64,000 nucleotides of DNA, from contig CAWAPE010000005.1 in NCBI GenBank assembly GCA_963783855.1, positions 496,001 to 560,000 of the forward strand, written 5' to 3'. This document shows positions 37,737 to 46,879 of this stretch, in pieces. The position numbers and the translations under genes are program-made. The notes beneath the pieces are model-generated. The model did not search any database. It saw only the letters and a program-made list of their open reading frames with translations, and was not told the origin of the DNA. Each line of letters begins with the position of its first letter. Position 1 is the stretch's first letter. The stretch is from JAKAGZ01 sp963783855. GTDB taxonomy: Bacteria; Bacteroidota; Ignavibacteria; Ignavibacteriales; Ignavibacteriaceae.

Positions 37737-38330
37737 TTGAATAAAATTCAATGTGAAATATTAGGTCTTTCTTCAAGCCCTTCCACAGGAGGGGCTTATG
37801 CTATTCTTTTAAAAGAAATCAATGGCCCAAGGAGACTTCCTATAATTATCGGAGCATTTGAAGCACAAGCGATTGCCCTTGAAATTGAAAACATAAAACC
37901 ACCACGCCCTCTTACTCATGACCTGTTAAAGAACATAATTGATAATATGGGAGCAGGTGTTATTGAGGTTCTTATAGATGAATTACGTGAAAATACATTT
38001 TATGCAAAAATAATTCTTGAAGTATCTGCTCTTACAAATGAAATTGATGCACGTCCAAGTGATGCAATTGCTCTTGCAGTAAGAGCTAAAGTTCCTATTT
38101 ATGTATCAGAAAACGTAATGGACTCTGCTGCTTTTATTCCCTCTGAGGAAAGTGATAAAGATGCGATTTCGGGTACCTCCTCAGGTTCTGAAGACCAAAC
38201 AGTTCCCAATAGCAAGGAAGCAAAGATTGCATCATTACAAACCAAACTACGTGAAGCCATTGAAACTGAGGAATATGAAAGGGCTGCAAAACTAAGAGAT
38301 GACATTCAACGACTGACAAACAATAATTAG
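37737..38330 (+). CDS. Bifunctional nuclease-domain (DUF151) protein with UVR motif
   Basis: 197 residues. The N-terminal ~130 residues are a BFN/DUF151 domain (LPIIIGAFEAQAIALEIE, RPLTHDLLKNII, ARPSDAIALAVRAKVPIYV). After a Ser/Glu-rich linker the last ~40 residues are a UVR helical hairpin (KIASLQTKLREAIETEEYER then AAKLRDDIQRL), the motif by which UvrB and UvrC meet. Plant and bacterial BFN proteins have RNase/DNase activity in vitro, with the role in cells unclear. TTG start with AGGTGA six bases upstream. It follows etfA by 18 bases. Its stop overlaps the convergent DUF2851 stop by four bases. Confidence 0.85.
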   Translation: MNKIQCEILGLSSSPSTGGAYAILLKEINGPRRLPIIIGAFEAQAIALEIENIKPPRPLTHDLLKNIIDNMGAGVIEVLIDELRENTFYAKIILEVSALTNEIDARPSDAIALAVRAKVPIYVSENVMDSAAFIPSEESDKDAISGTSSGSEDQTVPNSKEAKIASLQTKLREAIETEEYERAAKLRDDIQRLTNNN

Positions 38331-39808
38331 TTAAAGACCCTCTCCCCTATTCTACAATCCAGGCATTTATCTTTAGAACAATAATTTCTGTACAGGCTTA
38401 TCATTCCCTGGTGAAGTACACTTTTTTCCTGGATACTTTTCAGAACAAGTGCTTCGGACAAATCATTTACGAGTCTGTTCTCACTTTTTTGATTAAATGC
38501 CAAGTAAAAACCCGAAATCTTTTTGCCAATATTTTCCTTTCCAAAAATCTCAAAATAAACAGAAGCAACAGGAAATATTACATTAATGATGATATCATCA
38601 ACACGTGAAAGTCCAATAAAGTATTTTATAGGAACTTTTGCAGGCGAATCAAATTGATAATGTTTTTGCCAGAATCCTTCACTTTTTATTATAAGATTAT
38701 TGCGTAAATATTTTGTTATTTCACCTATTGTTTGTGCCTCTTCAAATTTTTGGAAAATCTCGTAAAGTAATTTTTTTTGCAATATTTTTTGGAGCAATCT
38801 TGCTCCACCCGCTATACGAATATTAGGGAAATTAGGAGGACGTAACCTTCCATAATGCCAATGAGATTTGCGAAATTTCTTTCCATCATAAGCGGATTTT
38901 ACATTATCCCAGTTTTCTGCTAATTGCCGGACATAAACGGAAACTTCTTCGTCTGAAATAGACTTGTGATCAGTAATCAGGCCGGAGATATTAAATAATA
39001 CGGATTCAATCAGACTCAATAAATCAGGACTCAGTATGTTTTTTTCAAAGAATTTAATGTCAGCAGAACAGGCAAGTTTTCTCATTATATCTTTATTATT
39101 CGTATACCCGAGCGCTTCAAATATTAACTCATAAAAAAGTTGTTCCCATAAATATTTATCAGAAAAGTCCTGATAAGAAAACGTTCTTTCGGTAAATTTT
39201 TGATCGATATCATATTTTACAACTGGCTCTTTCATATTTAATTCATTCAGCAGCACTAATTCTTTTAATCTGTGAAGAATTCTTTCACATTTCTTTTTAT
39301 ATCTTTCTATTCCTAATTCTCTTATATAATCCACTTTATATTTTTCATCTGCTTTAATTGATACTTCATTACAGGGAATTTTGTTTAACCTTTCATTCCT
39401 TTCTTTTTGGACTGCTCTCTGTAAAGATTCTTTCATTGAGCCTTCAATGAACCTTCCCATTCCAACTGTTGGTATTTTTCTCCCATCCCGGGTAAATACA
39501 AAATTATTATGATTTTCGTTTTGAAAAATAACGTGCAGTATAACTTTGTTATATTTTTTGTTAAAATTATGGCCGTGGGATTTCCAGTCTGAATGGAAAT
39601 TATCAATTTCAACATCTCCTGAAAATGTAATATTGCCTATTTTTATTCTGGCATTTCTAAAATCCGGTCCATCTGACTCTTTGTTCTCTGCCCCGGGGTC
39701 AATTATTTGTAGAGCGTTCCCATCGGAAGTTGAAAGTATTTTTGAAAAACACTGGTCTTGCCAGACCTTATAAAGAAATTTTTCCTGTATTTTTCTTTTC
39801 TTTTCCAT
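38327..39808 (-). CDS. DUF2851 family protein
   Basis: 493 residues. Recognised by the N-terminal core: FLYKVWQDQCF, IIDPGAENKESDGPDFRNAR and GDVEIDNFHSDWKSHGHNFN, with conserved Asp/His residues that look like a nuclease- or metal-type site. The C-terminus has a Cys cluster (YCSKDKCLDCRIG) able to bind zinc. This domain is common in Bacteroidota, Chlorobi and cyanobacteria and has no assigned function. The gene is alone on its strand. Confidence 0.8.
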   Translation of the reverse strand: MEKKRKIQEKFLYKVWQDQCFSKILSTSDGNALQIIDPGAENKESDGPDFRNARIKIGNITFSGDVEIDNFHSDWKSHGHNFNKKYNKVILHVIFQNENHNNFVFTRDGRKIPTVGMGRFIEGSMKESLQRAVQKERNERLNKIPCNEVSIKADEKYKVDYIRELGIERYKKKCERILHRLKELVLLNELNMKEPVVKYDIDQKFTERTFSYQDFSDKYLWEQLFYELIFEALGYTNNKDIMRKLACSADIKFFEKNILSPDLLSLIESVLFNISGLITDHKSISDEEVSVYVRQLAENWDNVKSAYDGKKFRKSHWHYGRLRPPNFPNIRIAGGARLLQKILQKKLLYEIFQKFEEAQTIGEITKYLRNNLIIKSEGFWQKHYQFDSPAKVPIKYFIGLSRVDDIIINVIFPVASVYFEIFGKENIGKKISGFYLAFNQKSENRLVNDLSEALVLKSIQEKSVLHQGMISLYRNYCSKDKCLDCRIGERVFN

Positions 39809-40114
39809 TGACTAATAGAATTGATTATGCAATAGCTTTCTGTTAAGGGCTGGGAATATTCTTAATACAAACCAGAGCTTTATTAAAAATATTTAATTTC
39901 AGCCCTCATCTTTCAGTTAGTATTTATGGCTTCTTTTCACATAAATTAACAAGAATTGTTTACAAATATCAACAGTTTAGTGTTTTTATTTGCTTTTTTT
40001 AGTGTATGCTAAAATTTAGAATCGGCGGGTTTTATTAGATCTGGAGATATTCCCTAAATATTAAGTTAGTGGATGCAATATATTTGTACAATAAGACTAA
40101 TTTATGAGTAATTG
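39809..40114. other. 306-base gap, nothing recognised
   Basis: AT-rich stretch between pyrF (minus, ends 40115) and the start of the DUF2851 gene. GGGCTG and CAGCCC are near each other around 39850-39905 with a long loop, but there is no convincing gene, RNA or terminator. Confidence 0.4.
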
Positions 40115-40927
40115 TTATTGATCCAAAATCTTTTTCATTTCCTCGTTCATATTCAGGATTTCTTTTTGAGCTGAATCTGCAAAATTCTTCGTTTGGTCTT
40201 TATAAATTATTCCTCTGCTACTATTTACAAGGTATTTTGTTCTATCAGCTATTTTAAAGGTTTTAACAACATCTGAAAGACTACCTCCCTGCGCTCCTAC
40301 TCCCGGTAATAAGACAAAAAGATCACCGAATAAATCTATATTATCTTTTAACTCATCAAGTTTTGTAGCACCAAATACAATCCCACAATTATTATATGTA
40401 TTCCATTCCTTTACTTTATTTATTATCTGCTGAAAAAGAAATGTTCCATTCTGCAATTTTTGTTTTTCAAAATCAAATGCACCGGGATTTGAAGTTAGTG
40501 CCAGAATAAAATTAATTTTGTCCTTTCTTTCTAAAAAGGGTAATACTGAATCTGTTCCCATATATGGATGAATTGTAATTGAGTCACATTTCAGATAATC
40601 GTAGACAGCATTTGCATACATTAACGATGTATTCCCAATATCGCCTCTTTTGGCATCTGCTATAATTAATATGTCTTCCGGGATATGCTCAATAGTCGAT
40701 TTGAGAGTATCAAATCCATCAGCACCGTCTTTTTCATAAAAGGCGAAATTCAACTTATATGCTGCAGCATAATTTGAAGTTTTATCAATGATCGATTTAT
40801 TAAAATCGAGTATTGGATTTTCAGAAGTTTTTAGGTGAGCAGGAATTTTATTTATATCGGAATCAAGACCGACGCAAATAAATTTATTTTCATTATTCTT
40901 ATTTATTAGTTTTTCTTGAGCTGTCAT
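40115..40927 (-). CDS. pyrF: Orotidine-5'-phosphate decarboxylase (type 2)
   Basis: 270 residues, the length of the type 2 PyrF group. Decarboxylates OMP to UMP, last step of de novo UMP synthesis. Signature: ICVGLDSD at the start, AYKLNFAFYE substrate loop, the catalytic block IIADAKRGDIGNTS, TIHPYMGTDS and VLLPGVGAQGG phosphate loop. It overlaps the 3' end of dcd by 29 bases, so the two are translated together. The gene is last in a long minus-strand block. Confidence 0.94.
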   Translation of the reverse strand: MTAQEKLINKNNENKFICVGLDSDINKIPAHLKTSENPILDFNKSIIDKTSNYAAAYKLNFAFYEKDGADGFDTLKSTIEHIPEDILIIADAKRGDIGNTSLMYANAVYDYLKCDSITIHPYMGTDSVLPFLERKDKINFILALTSNPGAFDFEKQKLQNGTFLFQQIINKVKEWNTYNNCGIVFGATKLDELKDNIDLFGDLFVLLPGVGAQGGSLSDVVKTFKIADRTKYLVNSSRGIIYKDQTKNFADSAQKEILNMNEEMKKILDQ

Positions 40928-41465
40928 ATTTATTTAAACTTTTAAACATCATTGATTCAACGGGATACTTTGTTCTCCCGTTATATTTTGCGCTTATTTT
41001 TTTGTCGTATGGTATTTCAATTTCCCCATCCATTTCAAAATAAATTAATTGTCCAATTGGCATTCCTTTATAAACTCTTACAGGCATTTTTACCGAAATT
41101 TCAAGTGTCCAGTTATTACAAAATCCTGCGTCACCTTTACCAGCAGTAGCATGAATATCAATTCCTAACCTGCCTATACTTGACTTGCCTTCAAGAAAAG
41201 GGACATAATTTCTGGTCTCTGTATATTCCTCGGTCACCCCGAGATAAAGTGTAGATGGCTTAAGAATAAATCCATCATCGGGTATTTCTAACAATTCAAT
41301 TTTATTATGATTTTTTGCATCAAGTATCTTATCAACATAAAGACCTAACCATTTACCAAGATGAACATCATAACTGTTTGTCCCAAGTTGTTCCCTGTTG
41401 AATGGCTCAATCACTATATTACCGCTTTCCATTTCTTCCAGGATTTTCTTGTCAGATAATATCAA
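40899..41465 (-). CDS. dcd: dCTP deaminase
   Basis: 188 residues. Deaminates dCTP to dUTP for dTMP synthesis. Family motifs: MILSDKKI start, QLGTNSYDVHLGKWL, VPFLEGKSSIGRLGI, HATAGKGDAGFCNNWTLEI (catalytic Glu in the last part) and PIGQLIYFEM. The start is TTG with GGGAGG five bases upstream. It overlaps pyrF by 29 bases and lies 9 bases downstream of rodA. The length is typical. Confidence 0.95.
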   Translation of the reverse strand: MILSDKKILEEMESGNIVIEPFNREQLGTNSYDVHLGKWLGLYVDKILDAKNHNKIELLEIPDDGFILKPSTLYLGVTEEYTETRNYVPFLEGKSSIGRLGIDIHATAGKGDAGFCNNWTLEISVKMPVRVYKGMPIGQLIYFEMDGEIEIPYDKKISAKYNGRTKYPVESMMFKSLNKYDSSRKTNK

Positions 41466-41474
41466 GAAACCTCC

Positions 41475-42704
41475 CTATGTATAATTTTTTCTTGTCCGAT
41501 AAACATTAGCAACAATACCAAGCATAAACATATTGACAAGTAATGAACTGCCTCCATAGCTAACAAACGGAAGAGGAATTCCGATTACTGGCATAATGCC
41601 AACAGTCATTCCAATATTTACCATAAGATGAATAAAATAAATTGATAAAATCCCAATTAAGGCCAGGCTTAAGAATTCATCTTTAGCTGAAGAAGCTATT
41701 TTTAAAATTCTAAGAAACAAAACGAGGAATAAAATTAAAGTAATTACACTGCCAATGAATCCAAATTCCTCTCCAATTACGCAATAAATAAAATCAGTCC
41801 ACTGCTCAGGTATAAATTGGAGCTGTGTTTGGTGACCGTTTAGAAATCCCTTACCAAATAATCCTCCGGACCCAATTGCAACTTTGGCTTGTATTGAATT
41901 ATATCCTGCACCTAAAGGATCGGCAGCAGGATTTATAAAAGATTGAATCCGGGTTTGTTGATGAGGACTGAGTGCTTTATAAACATAATCGGTAAAAAAT
42001 CCGGCCCCAATATTTATGGCGAATATTGAACCGCTGAAAAATATGTCTTTTCTAAAAGCGACTAACCCAATAGCAACAATGAGAAGCATTAATACAAAAT
42101 AAAATGTTCCAAATATTGATGCTATCGCTACTATCCCGGGCGAAAGCACAACAAAAAGTCCAAACAGGCTTATGCCTTTCCAGAAAATTAAGACCAGTAT
42201 TGTACCAATAAACACAAGTGATGTACCCATATCTGGTTCCATCAAAATAAGGAAAACAGGAATTAGGCCAATACCCAGAGCAAAAAGAATATCTTTAAAT
42301 GATTCTATATCAGTATTTCTTCTGCTAAGAAAATATGATACTCCTAATATCATACCTATTTTAGCAAATTCAGATGGCTGAAAACCAAAAAGGCCAAAAT
42401 TAAGCCAGCTTTTTTGCCCGGCTATTCTTCTTCCAACTAACACAACTACCAAAAGGAAAGCAAGTGATAGTAAATAAGTTGGAACCGCAATAATTCTAAA
42501 TGTATTAGTAGGCAAGGAATAGGTGATAAAGAAAACAATCAGTGAGCCAATTCCCCAGACAAGCTGTTTTTCAAAATTACCCTGTGCAAGAGGATTATTT
42601 ACTGTAGAACTATAAATTGCCGCCAGCCCAAGTGCATAGAGCAAAATTAGCGGTATAAATAACCCGAAATCAAACTTATCCTGAAGTTTATAATCAATTC
42701 TCAC
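41475..42704 (-). CDS. rodA: Rod-shape SEDS peptidoglycan polymerase RodA
   Basis: 409 residues, about ten membrane helices. SEDS glycosyltransferase that works with the adjacent class B PBP to build side-wall peptidoglycan. Motifs: GRRIAGQKSWLNFGLFGFQP, PSEFAKIG, LILMEPDMGTSLVF (catalytic Asp region), and the C-terminal GIMPVIGIPLPFVSYGGSS signature. Start overlaps the stop of mrdA by 4 bases. Confidence 0.96.
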   Translation of the reverse strand: MRIDYKLQDKFDFGLFIPLILLYALGLAAIYSSTVNNPLAQGNFEKQLVWGIGSLIVFFITYSLPTNTFRIIAVPTYLLSLAFLLVVVLVGRRIAGQKSWLNFGLFGFQPSEFAKIGMILGVSYFLSRRNTDIESFKDILFALGIGLIPVFLILMEPDMGTSLVFIGTILVLIFWKGISLFGLFVVLSPGIVAIASIFGTFYFVLMLLIVAIGLVAFRKDIFFSGSIFAINIGAGFFTDYVYKALSPHQQTRIQSFINPAADPLGAGYNSIQAKVAIGSGGLFGKGFLNGHQTQLQFIPEQWTDFIYCVIGEEFGFIGSVITLILFLVLFLRILKIASSAKDEFLSLALIGILSIYFIHLMVNIGMTVGIMPVIGIPLPFVSYGGSSLLVNMFMLGIVANVYRTRKNYT

Positions 42705-44527
42705 TTTGCTTCTTCAACTTTCTTTTGATTCATAACCATTTTGTTTTCTTCTTCAATTTGTTCTTTATATTCATCTCTCTTCAGGTAAGCTTCAACAAGC
42801 TTTTTTGCAATAGGTGCGGCCCATGTAGAACCAAAGCCAACATTTTCTACAACAACAGCAATTGCAATTTTGGGATTATCGTAAGGAGCAAATCCTATAA
42901 AAAGGGCATGATCCTTTCCGTGTGGATTCTGTGCAGTTCCTGTTTTCCCCGCCATTAGTATATCTTTAATTCTACTGCCCGCTGCAGTCCCGTCTCCATT
43001 TACAACCAGATACATACCTTTTTTTACTATATCAAATATTTTTTTATCTATGTGCACATTAATTTTTTTTGCGTTAATGAATGGAATAATTTTGTGTGTA
43101 CGGTTATCAACGTATCCTTTAACCAGATGAGGTGAATATGTAATACCATCATTTGCGATTAAAGAAACATATTGTGCCAGTTGAATCGGGGTAACATTTA
43201 CTTCCCCCTGCCCTATTCCAAGGCTTGCCATAATGCTCTTTGGCCATTCCGCTCCGTATAATCTTTCATAATATTTTGAGTCAGGTATAAATCCAGAAAC
43301 TTCATTTCCAATATCAAGATGAGTTTTTTTTCCAAAGCCAAAACGAGTGGCGTATTCATACCAATTTGTCATCCCAATTTTATAAATCAAATTGTAGAAA
43401 AAGACATTACAAGATTTTTCAATAGCCTGCTCTACATTTACGGTACCATGTATATGATCACATTTAAAAAATCTTCCGTAAAATGTTCCGCCACCCCGAC
43501 AGGTGTATGTGGTAGAGATATTTATAATTCCCATATCAAGCGCTGCAATTGCCTCAAGAGGTTTGAATGTAGAGCCAGGTGGTTTGGCTGACATAGTTGC
43601 CCGATTAAAAAATGGTTTGTCAGGATCATTGTACAAATGTTTTAAATAGTCTTTTGAAGTCACATAAGAAAATTCGCTAAGTTTAAAATCAGGAGCGCTT
43701 GCAAGAGCCAGTATTTCCCCTGTGCGCGGATCAATAGCTACAACAGCACCCCTTTGACCTTTAAGAGATTCTTCAGCTACTTTCTGGACATAGGAATCAA
43801 TTGTAAGTACAAGGTCGTCACCTTTTATCGAAGGCTTATCCAGATTGCCATCTTTGAACTTACCAAGTTCTTTCCTTTTTGAATCGACAAGAACATATTG
43901 ATAGCCTTTGTCACCCCGCAGATATTTTTCGTATGTTTTTTCTATCCCATTATTTCCAATATAATCACCAGGCCGGTAATAATCTGACGTGTCTTTTTGC
44001 AGAATTGATGGAGTAATTTCTTTTGTATAACCGAACATATGTGACCCATCAATATTTGCAGGATAATTTCTCTGCATTTCAACAATATAATCAACACCGG
44101 GAAGATGTTCAGAATTCTCTTCCATCCATGAAATGGCTTTAAAATCCACGCCTCTCTTAATTCTAATCGGAATATATTTTGAATATATCCGTCTTTCTTT
44201 TAGCACTTTATCAATATAGCCGGAATCAACATCCAGTACGGTTTCCAGCATACGATTCAATTTTCTATCATATTCAGCCGGAGTTATTCTAACCGTATAG
44301 GCAGGCACATTGCTAACAATAACGTGCATATTACGATCATAGAATATCCCGCGTAAAGGAGCTTGCTCAACTGATTTTATACTATTATTTGATGATTTTA
44401 GATCGTAGGATTGATGCTCTAATATCTGCATCTGGAACAATCTGAAAGTAAGAAGAGAAAATACAACGACAATCATAAAGTAAAGTATAGACTTTCTTTT
44501 GACTGAAGCAAAATTTTCTGATCTCAC
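42701..44527 (-). CDS. mrdA: Penicillin-binding protein 2 (class B transpeptidase)
   Basis: 608 residues. An N-terminal membrane anchor (YFMIVVVFSLLTFRLFQM), a PBP dimerisation domain (RGIFYDRNMHVIVSN) and a transpeptidase domain. Active-site motifs: SxxK as STFK in KPPGSTFKPLEA, SxN as SCN in IEKSCNVFF, and KTGT in AGKTGTAQNPHG. Crosslinks side-wall peptidoglycan outside the inner membrane. Four-base overlaps with both mreD and rodA show one coupled operon. Confidence 0.96.
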   Translation of the reverse strand: MRSENFASVKRKSILYFMIVVVFSLLTFRLFQMQILEHQSYDLKSSNNSIKSVEQAPLRGIFYDRNMHVIVSNVPAYTVRITPAEYDRKLNRMLETVLDVDSGYIDKVLKERRIYSKYIPIRIKRGVDFKAISWMEENSEHLPGVDYIVEMQRNYPANIDGSHMFGYTKEITPSILQKDTSDYYRPGDYIGNNGIEKTYEKYLRGDKGYQYVLVDSKRKELGKFKDGNLDKPSIKGDDLVLTIDSYVQKVAEESLKGQRGAVVAIDPRTGEILALASAPDFKLSEFSYVTSKDYLKHLYNDPDKPFFNRATMSAKPPGSTFKPLEAIAALDMGIINISTTYTCRGGGTFYGRFFKCDHIHGTVNVEQAIEKSCNVFFYNLIYKIGMTNWYEYATRFGFGKKTHLDIGNEVSGFIPDSKYYERLYGAEWPKSIMASLGIGQGEVNVTPIQLAQYVSLIANDGITYSPHLVKGYVDNRTHKIIPFINAKKINVHIDKKIFDIVKKGMYLVVNGDGTAAGSRIKDILMAGKTGTAQNPHGKDHALFIGFAPYDNPKIAIAVVVENVGFGSTWAAPIAKKLVEAYLKRDEYKEQIEEENKMVMNQKKVEEAK

Positions 44528-45012
44528 GAAAAGCTCCTGCGTGGTTTAAATATTACAATTATTAAACTAAAAACGGCTGTATAAATTCCAGGAAGTAAGC
44601 CTAGCTGGAAAATTAAGGACAACAAGTTTGTATTTAGTTCTATGCTGCTAAAAAATGCGTTAATTACTGAATTAATAACTGAACAAAGTAAAACAATCAA
44701 TGCAAAATTATGAGCCTTAAAATAAGTATCGATTTTATTCTCATTCGAAAAATACCCTGCAATAAAACCGGCTAATGTTTTTGCGAGCATAGAACTTCCT
44801 AATAAACTACCGGTTATGATATCAAAAAGAAATCCATAAATGAATCCAAGCACTGTACCGTAAACCTGCCCGTTTCTGATTGTATAGAAAACTAATAGGA
44901 TTATTATAAGATCTGGGGCAATACCGTTAATGGCAATTAAAGGTATCACAGTTGTCTGAATAATCAGCAGAGGGAAGAAAAATATTATTGAAAGGATATA
45001 TTCAGTTTTCAT
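44524..45012 (-). CDS. mreD: Rod shape-determining protein MreD
   Basis: 162 residues, about five membrane helices. Poorly conserved family, but size, hydrophobicity, the PDLIIILLVFYTIRNGQVYG segment and position between mreC and mrdA make the call safe. Inner-membrane part of the elongasome linking MreB/MreC to peptidoglycan synthases. Adjacent to mreC with no gap. Confidence 0.9.
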   Translation of the reverse strand: MKTEYILSIIFFFPLLIIQTTVIPLIAINGIAPDLIIILLVFYTIRNGQVYGTVLGFIYGFLFDIITGSLLGSSMLAKTLAGFIAGYFSNENKIDTYFKAHNFALIVLLCSVINSVINAFFSSIELNTNLLSLIFQLGLLPGIYTAVFSLIIVIFKPRRSFS

Positions 45013-45846
45013 TTATTTCCGATTATAAAAATTCAGTTCAAGATTATTTTTTTCCTTGCTCTCAACAAGCTTTAGAACAAAAACGTGTTCAACCCTGCTG
45101 AAATCAACAAACGGTTTTACTCTTACTTCATTAAATATACCTGATGACGCTTTTGTCAAACCAGCCGCCACTCCTACTGGTAGCGGAACAGGAACTATTG
45201 AGCTAATTTCTGAAGTAACTATTCTATCGCCTGGCTGTACATCAAAAGTTTTAGGTACATTTATTATAACAAGCTCATCTCCATTCCATTTCATTATTCC
45301 GTCTATTCTGCTTCTTTCATCTTTTACAGTAATTTTTAAATCGATGTTTTTTAATGTTCTGATAATTGAATAATCATCCGAAATATCGTAAACAATACCA
45401 ATTAGCCCAAGATCATTTATTACGGGCATGCCGGGCAAGACCCCATTATTCTTCCCAACGTTAATTGTTATTGTACTTTGAGAAACATTAACTGATTTGG
45501 AAACAACTGTAGCTGGCTGCAGCGGAAAGCTTGTTGTATCTTTAAGAACAAGAAGACTTCTTAATTCTTCATTCTGAATTCCGTACTGTCTCAGTTTGTT
45601 AACCTGAAGCATAAGATTTGCATTAATCTGCCGCAGTCTTTCATTTTCACTTTTGATTTTTGCAATATTGGTTAAATCTGAGACTACAGATGTAAATGCA
45701 GCAAATGTACCGAACGCAAGAGCTCTGACGTTTTTAACAGCTGGGGTTTTATTTATAGATAAAGTATAGAGGCTGGTAATAAGAAGTATAACAAGAATTA
45801 TATATTCTTTAAAATTTTTCCAGATACTTAAGAAAAATCTCGTCAT
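45013..45846 (-). CDS. mreC: Rod shape-determining protein MreC
   Basis: 277 residues. One N-terminal membrane helix, a coiled coil (about residues 58-95, KSENERLRQINANLMLQVNK), then the two beta-barrel MreC domain (ATVVSKSVNVSQSTITINVG, VINDLGLIGIVYDIS). The periplasmic protein scaffolds PBP2-RodA. Its start shares one base with the mreB stop. Confidence 0.94.
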   Translation of the reverse strand: MTRFFLSIWKNFKEYIILVILLITSLYTLSINKTPAVKNVRALAFGTFAAFTSVVSDLTNIAKIKSENERLRQINANLMLQVNKLRQYGIQNEELRSLLVLKDTTSFPLQPATVVSKSVNVSQSTITINVGKNNGVLPGMPVINDLGLIGIVYDISDDYSIIRTLKNIDLKITVKDERSRIDGIMKWNGDELVIINVPKTFDVQPGDRIVTSEISSIVPVPLPVGVAAGLTKASSGIFNEVRVKPFVDFSRVEHVFVLKLVESKEKNNLELNFYNRK

Positions 45847-46871
45847 TAATATCTTCTATTGCGGATTAATACTTTTGAATAATGATTTAGATTATCAATT
45901 ACTTTTCCTGCACCTCTCACAACTGCGGTAAGAGGATCTTCCGCAACATGAACAGGAAGATTAGTTTCCATCCTGATTCTTTCATCGAGACCTTTAAGCA
46001 ATGCACCGCCTCCTGTAAGCATTACCCCACGATCCAGAATATCTGCAGATAACTCAGGCGGAGTCCTTTCAAGTGATTGCCTTACCGCATCAACAATCTG
46101 TACGACTGCTTCATTCAATGCTTCCCTGATTTCTACAGAGCTTACTTCGGTAGTTTTTGGAACACCGCCAACAAGGTCTCTACCTTTAACCTGTATAGTA
46201 ATTTCTTCTTTTAATGGAACAGCAGAACCAACTTCACATTTGATAGCTTCTCCAGTTCTCTCACCAATCAATATATTATGATTCTTCTTGAAATACTGCA
46301 TAATTGCATAATTCATCTCATCGCCTGCAATACGTATAGATTCTTCATTAACAATTCCAGATAGAGCAATAACTGCTATTTCAGTTGTTCCGCCACCGAT
46401 ATCGATAATCATATTTCCAACCGGAGCTTCAACATCAATTCCAATTCCAATAGCCGCTGCCATAGGTTCTGCGATCAAATGAACTTCTTTAGCACCTGCA
46501 TGTTCCGCACTATCACGTACAGCTCTTTTTTCAACCTCAGTAACACCGCTGGGCACAGCAACAACAACTCTCCTGCTGGAGAAGGCTCCACCACGCACCA
46601 TTTTAATAAATGCCCTTATCATACCTTCGGCTATTTCAAAATCAGCAATTACACCATCTCTCATTGGCCTGGTAACCCTGATTTCTTTATGCTCCCTTCC
46701 CTGCATTTCCTTAGCTTTATTTCCTAAAGCAATAATTTTTTTTGTGTTCCTGTCAAATGCAACAATTGAAGGCTCGTTAAGTACTATCCCTTTACCTTTG
46801 ACATAAATCAAAGTGTTGGCAGTACCAAGATCAATTGCAATATCAGCAGAGAAAAAGTCAAAAACTCCCAT
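45846..46871 (-). CDS. mreB: Rod shape-determining actin homologue MreB
   Basis: 341 residues. Actin-fold ATPase: phosphate 1 IDLGTANTLIYVKGKGIVLN, connect and adenosine motifs (IIDIGGGTTEIAVIALSG, LTGGGALLKGLD). Forms membrane-bound filaments that guide side-wall synthesis; a rod-shaped cell is implied. First gene of mreBCD-mrdA-rodA and 8 bases after purH. Confidence 0.97.
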   Translation of the reverse strand: MGVFDFFSADIAIDLGTANTLIYVKGKGIVLNEPSIVAFDRNTKKIIALGNKAKEMQGREHKEIRVTRPMRDGVIADFEIAEGMIRAFIKMVRGGAFSSRRVVVAVPSGVTEVEKRAVRDSAEHAGAKEVHLIAEPMAAAIGIGIDVEAPVGNMIIDIGGGTTEIAVIALSGIVNEESIRIAGDEMNYAIMQYFKKNHNILIGERTGEAIKCEVGSAVPLKEEITIQVKGRDLVGGVPKTTEVSSVEIREALNEAVVQIVDAVRQSLERTPPELSADILDRGVMLTGGGALLKGLDERIRMETNLPVHVAEDPLTAVVRGAGKVIDNLNHYSKVLIRNRRY

Positions 46872-46879
46872 AGTGCCTC

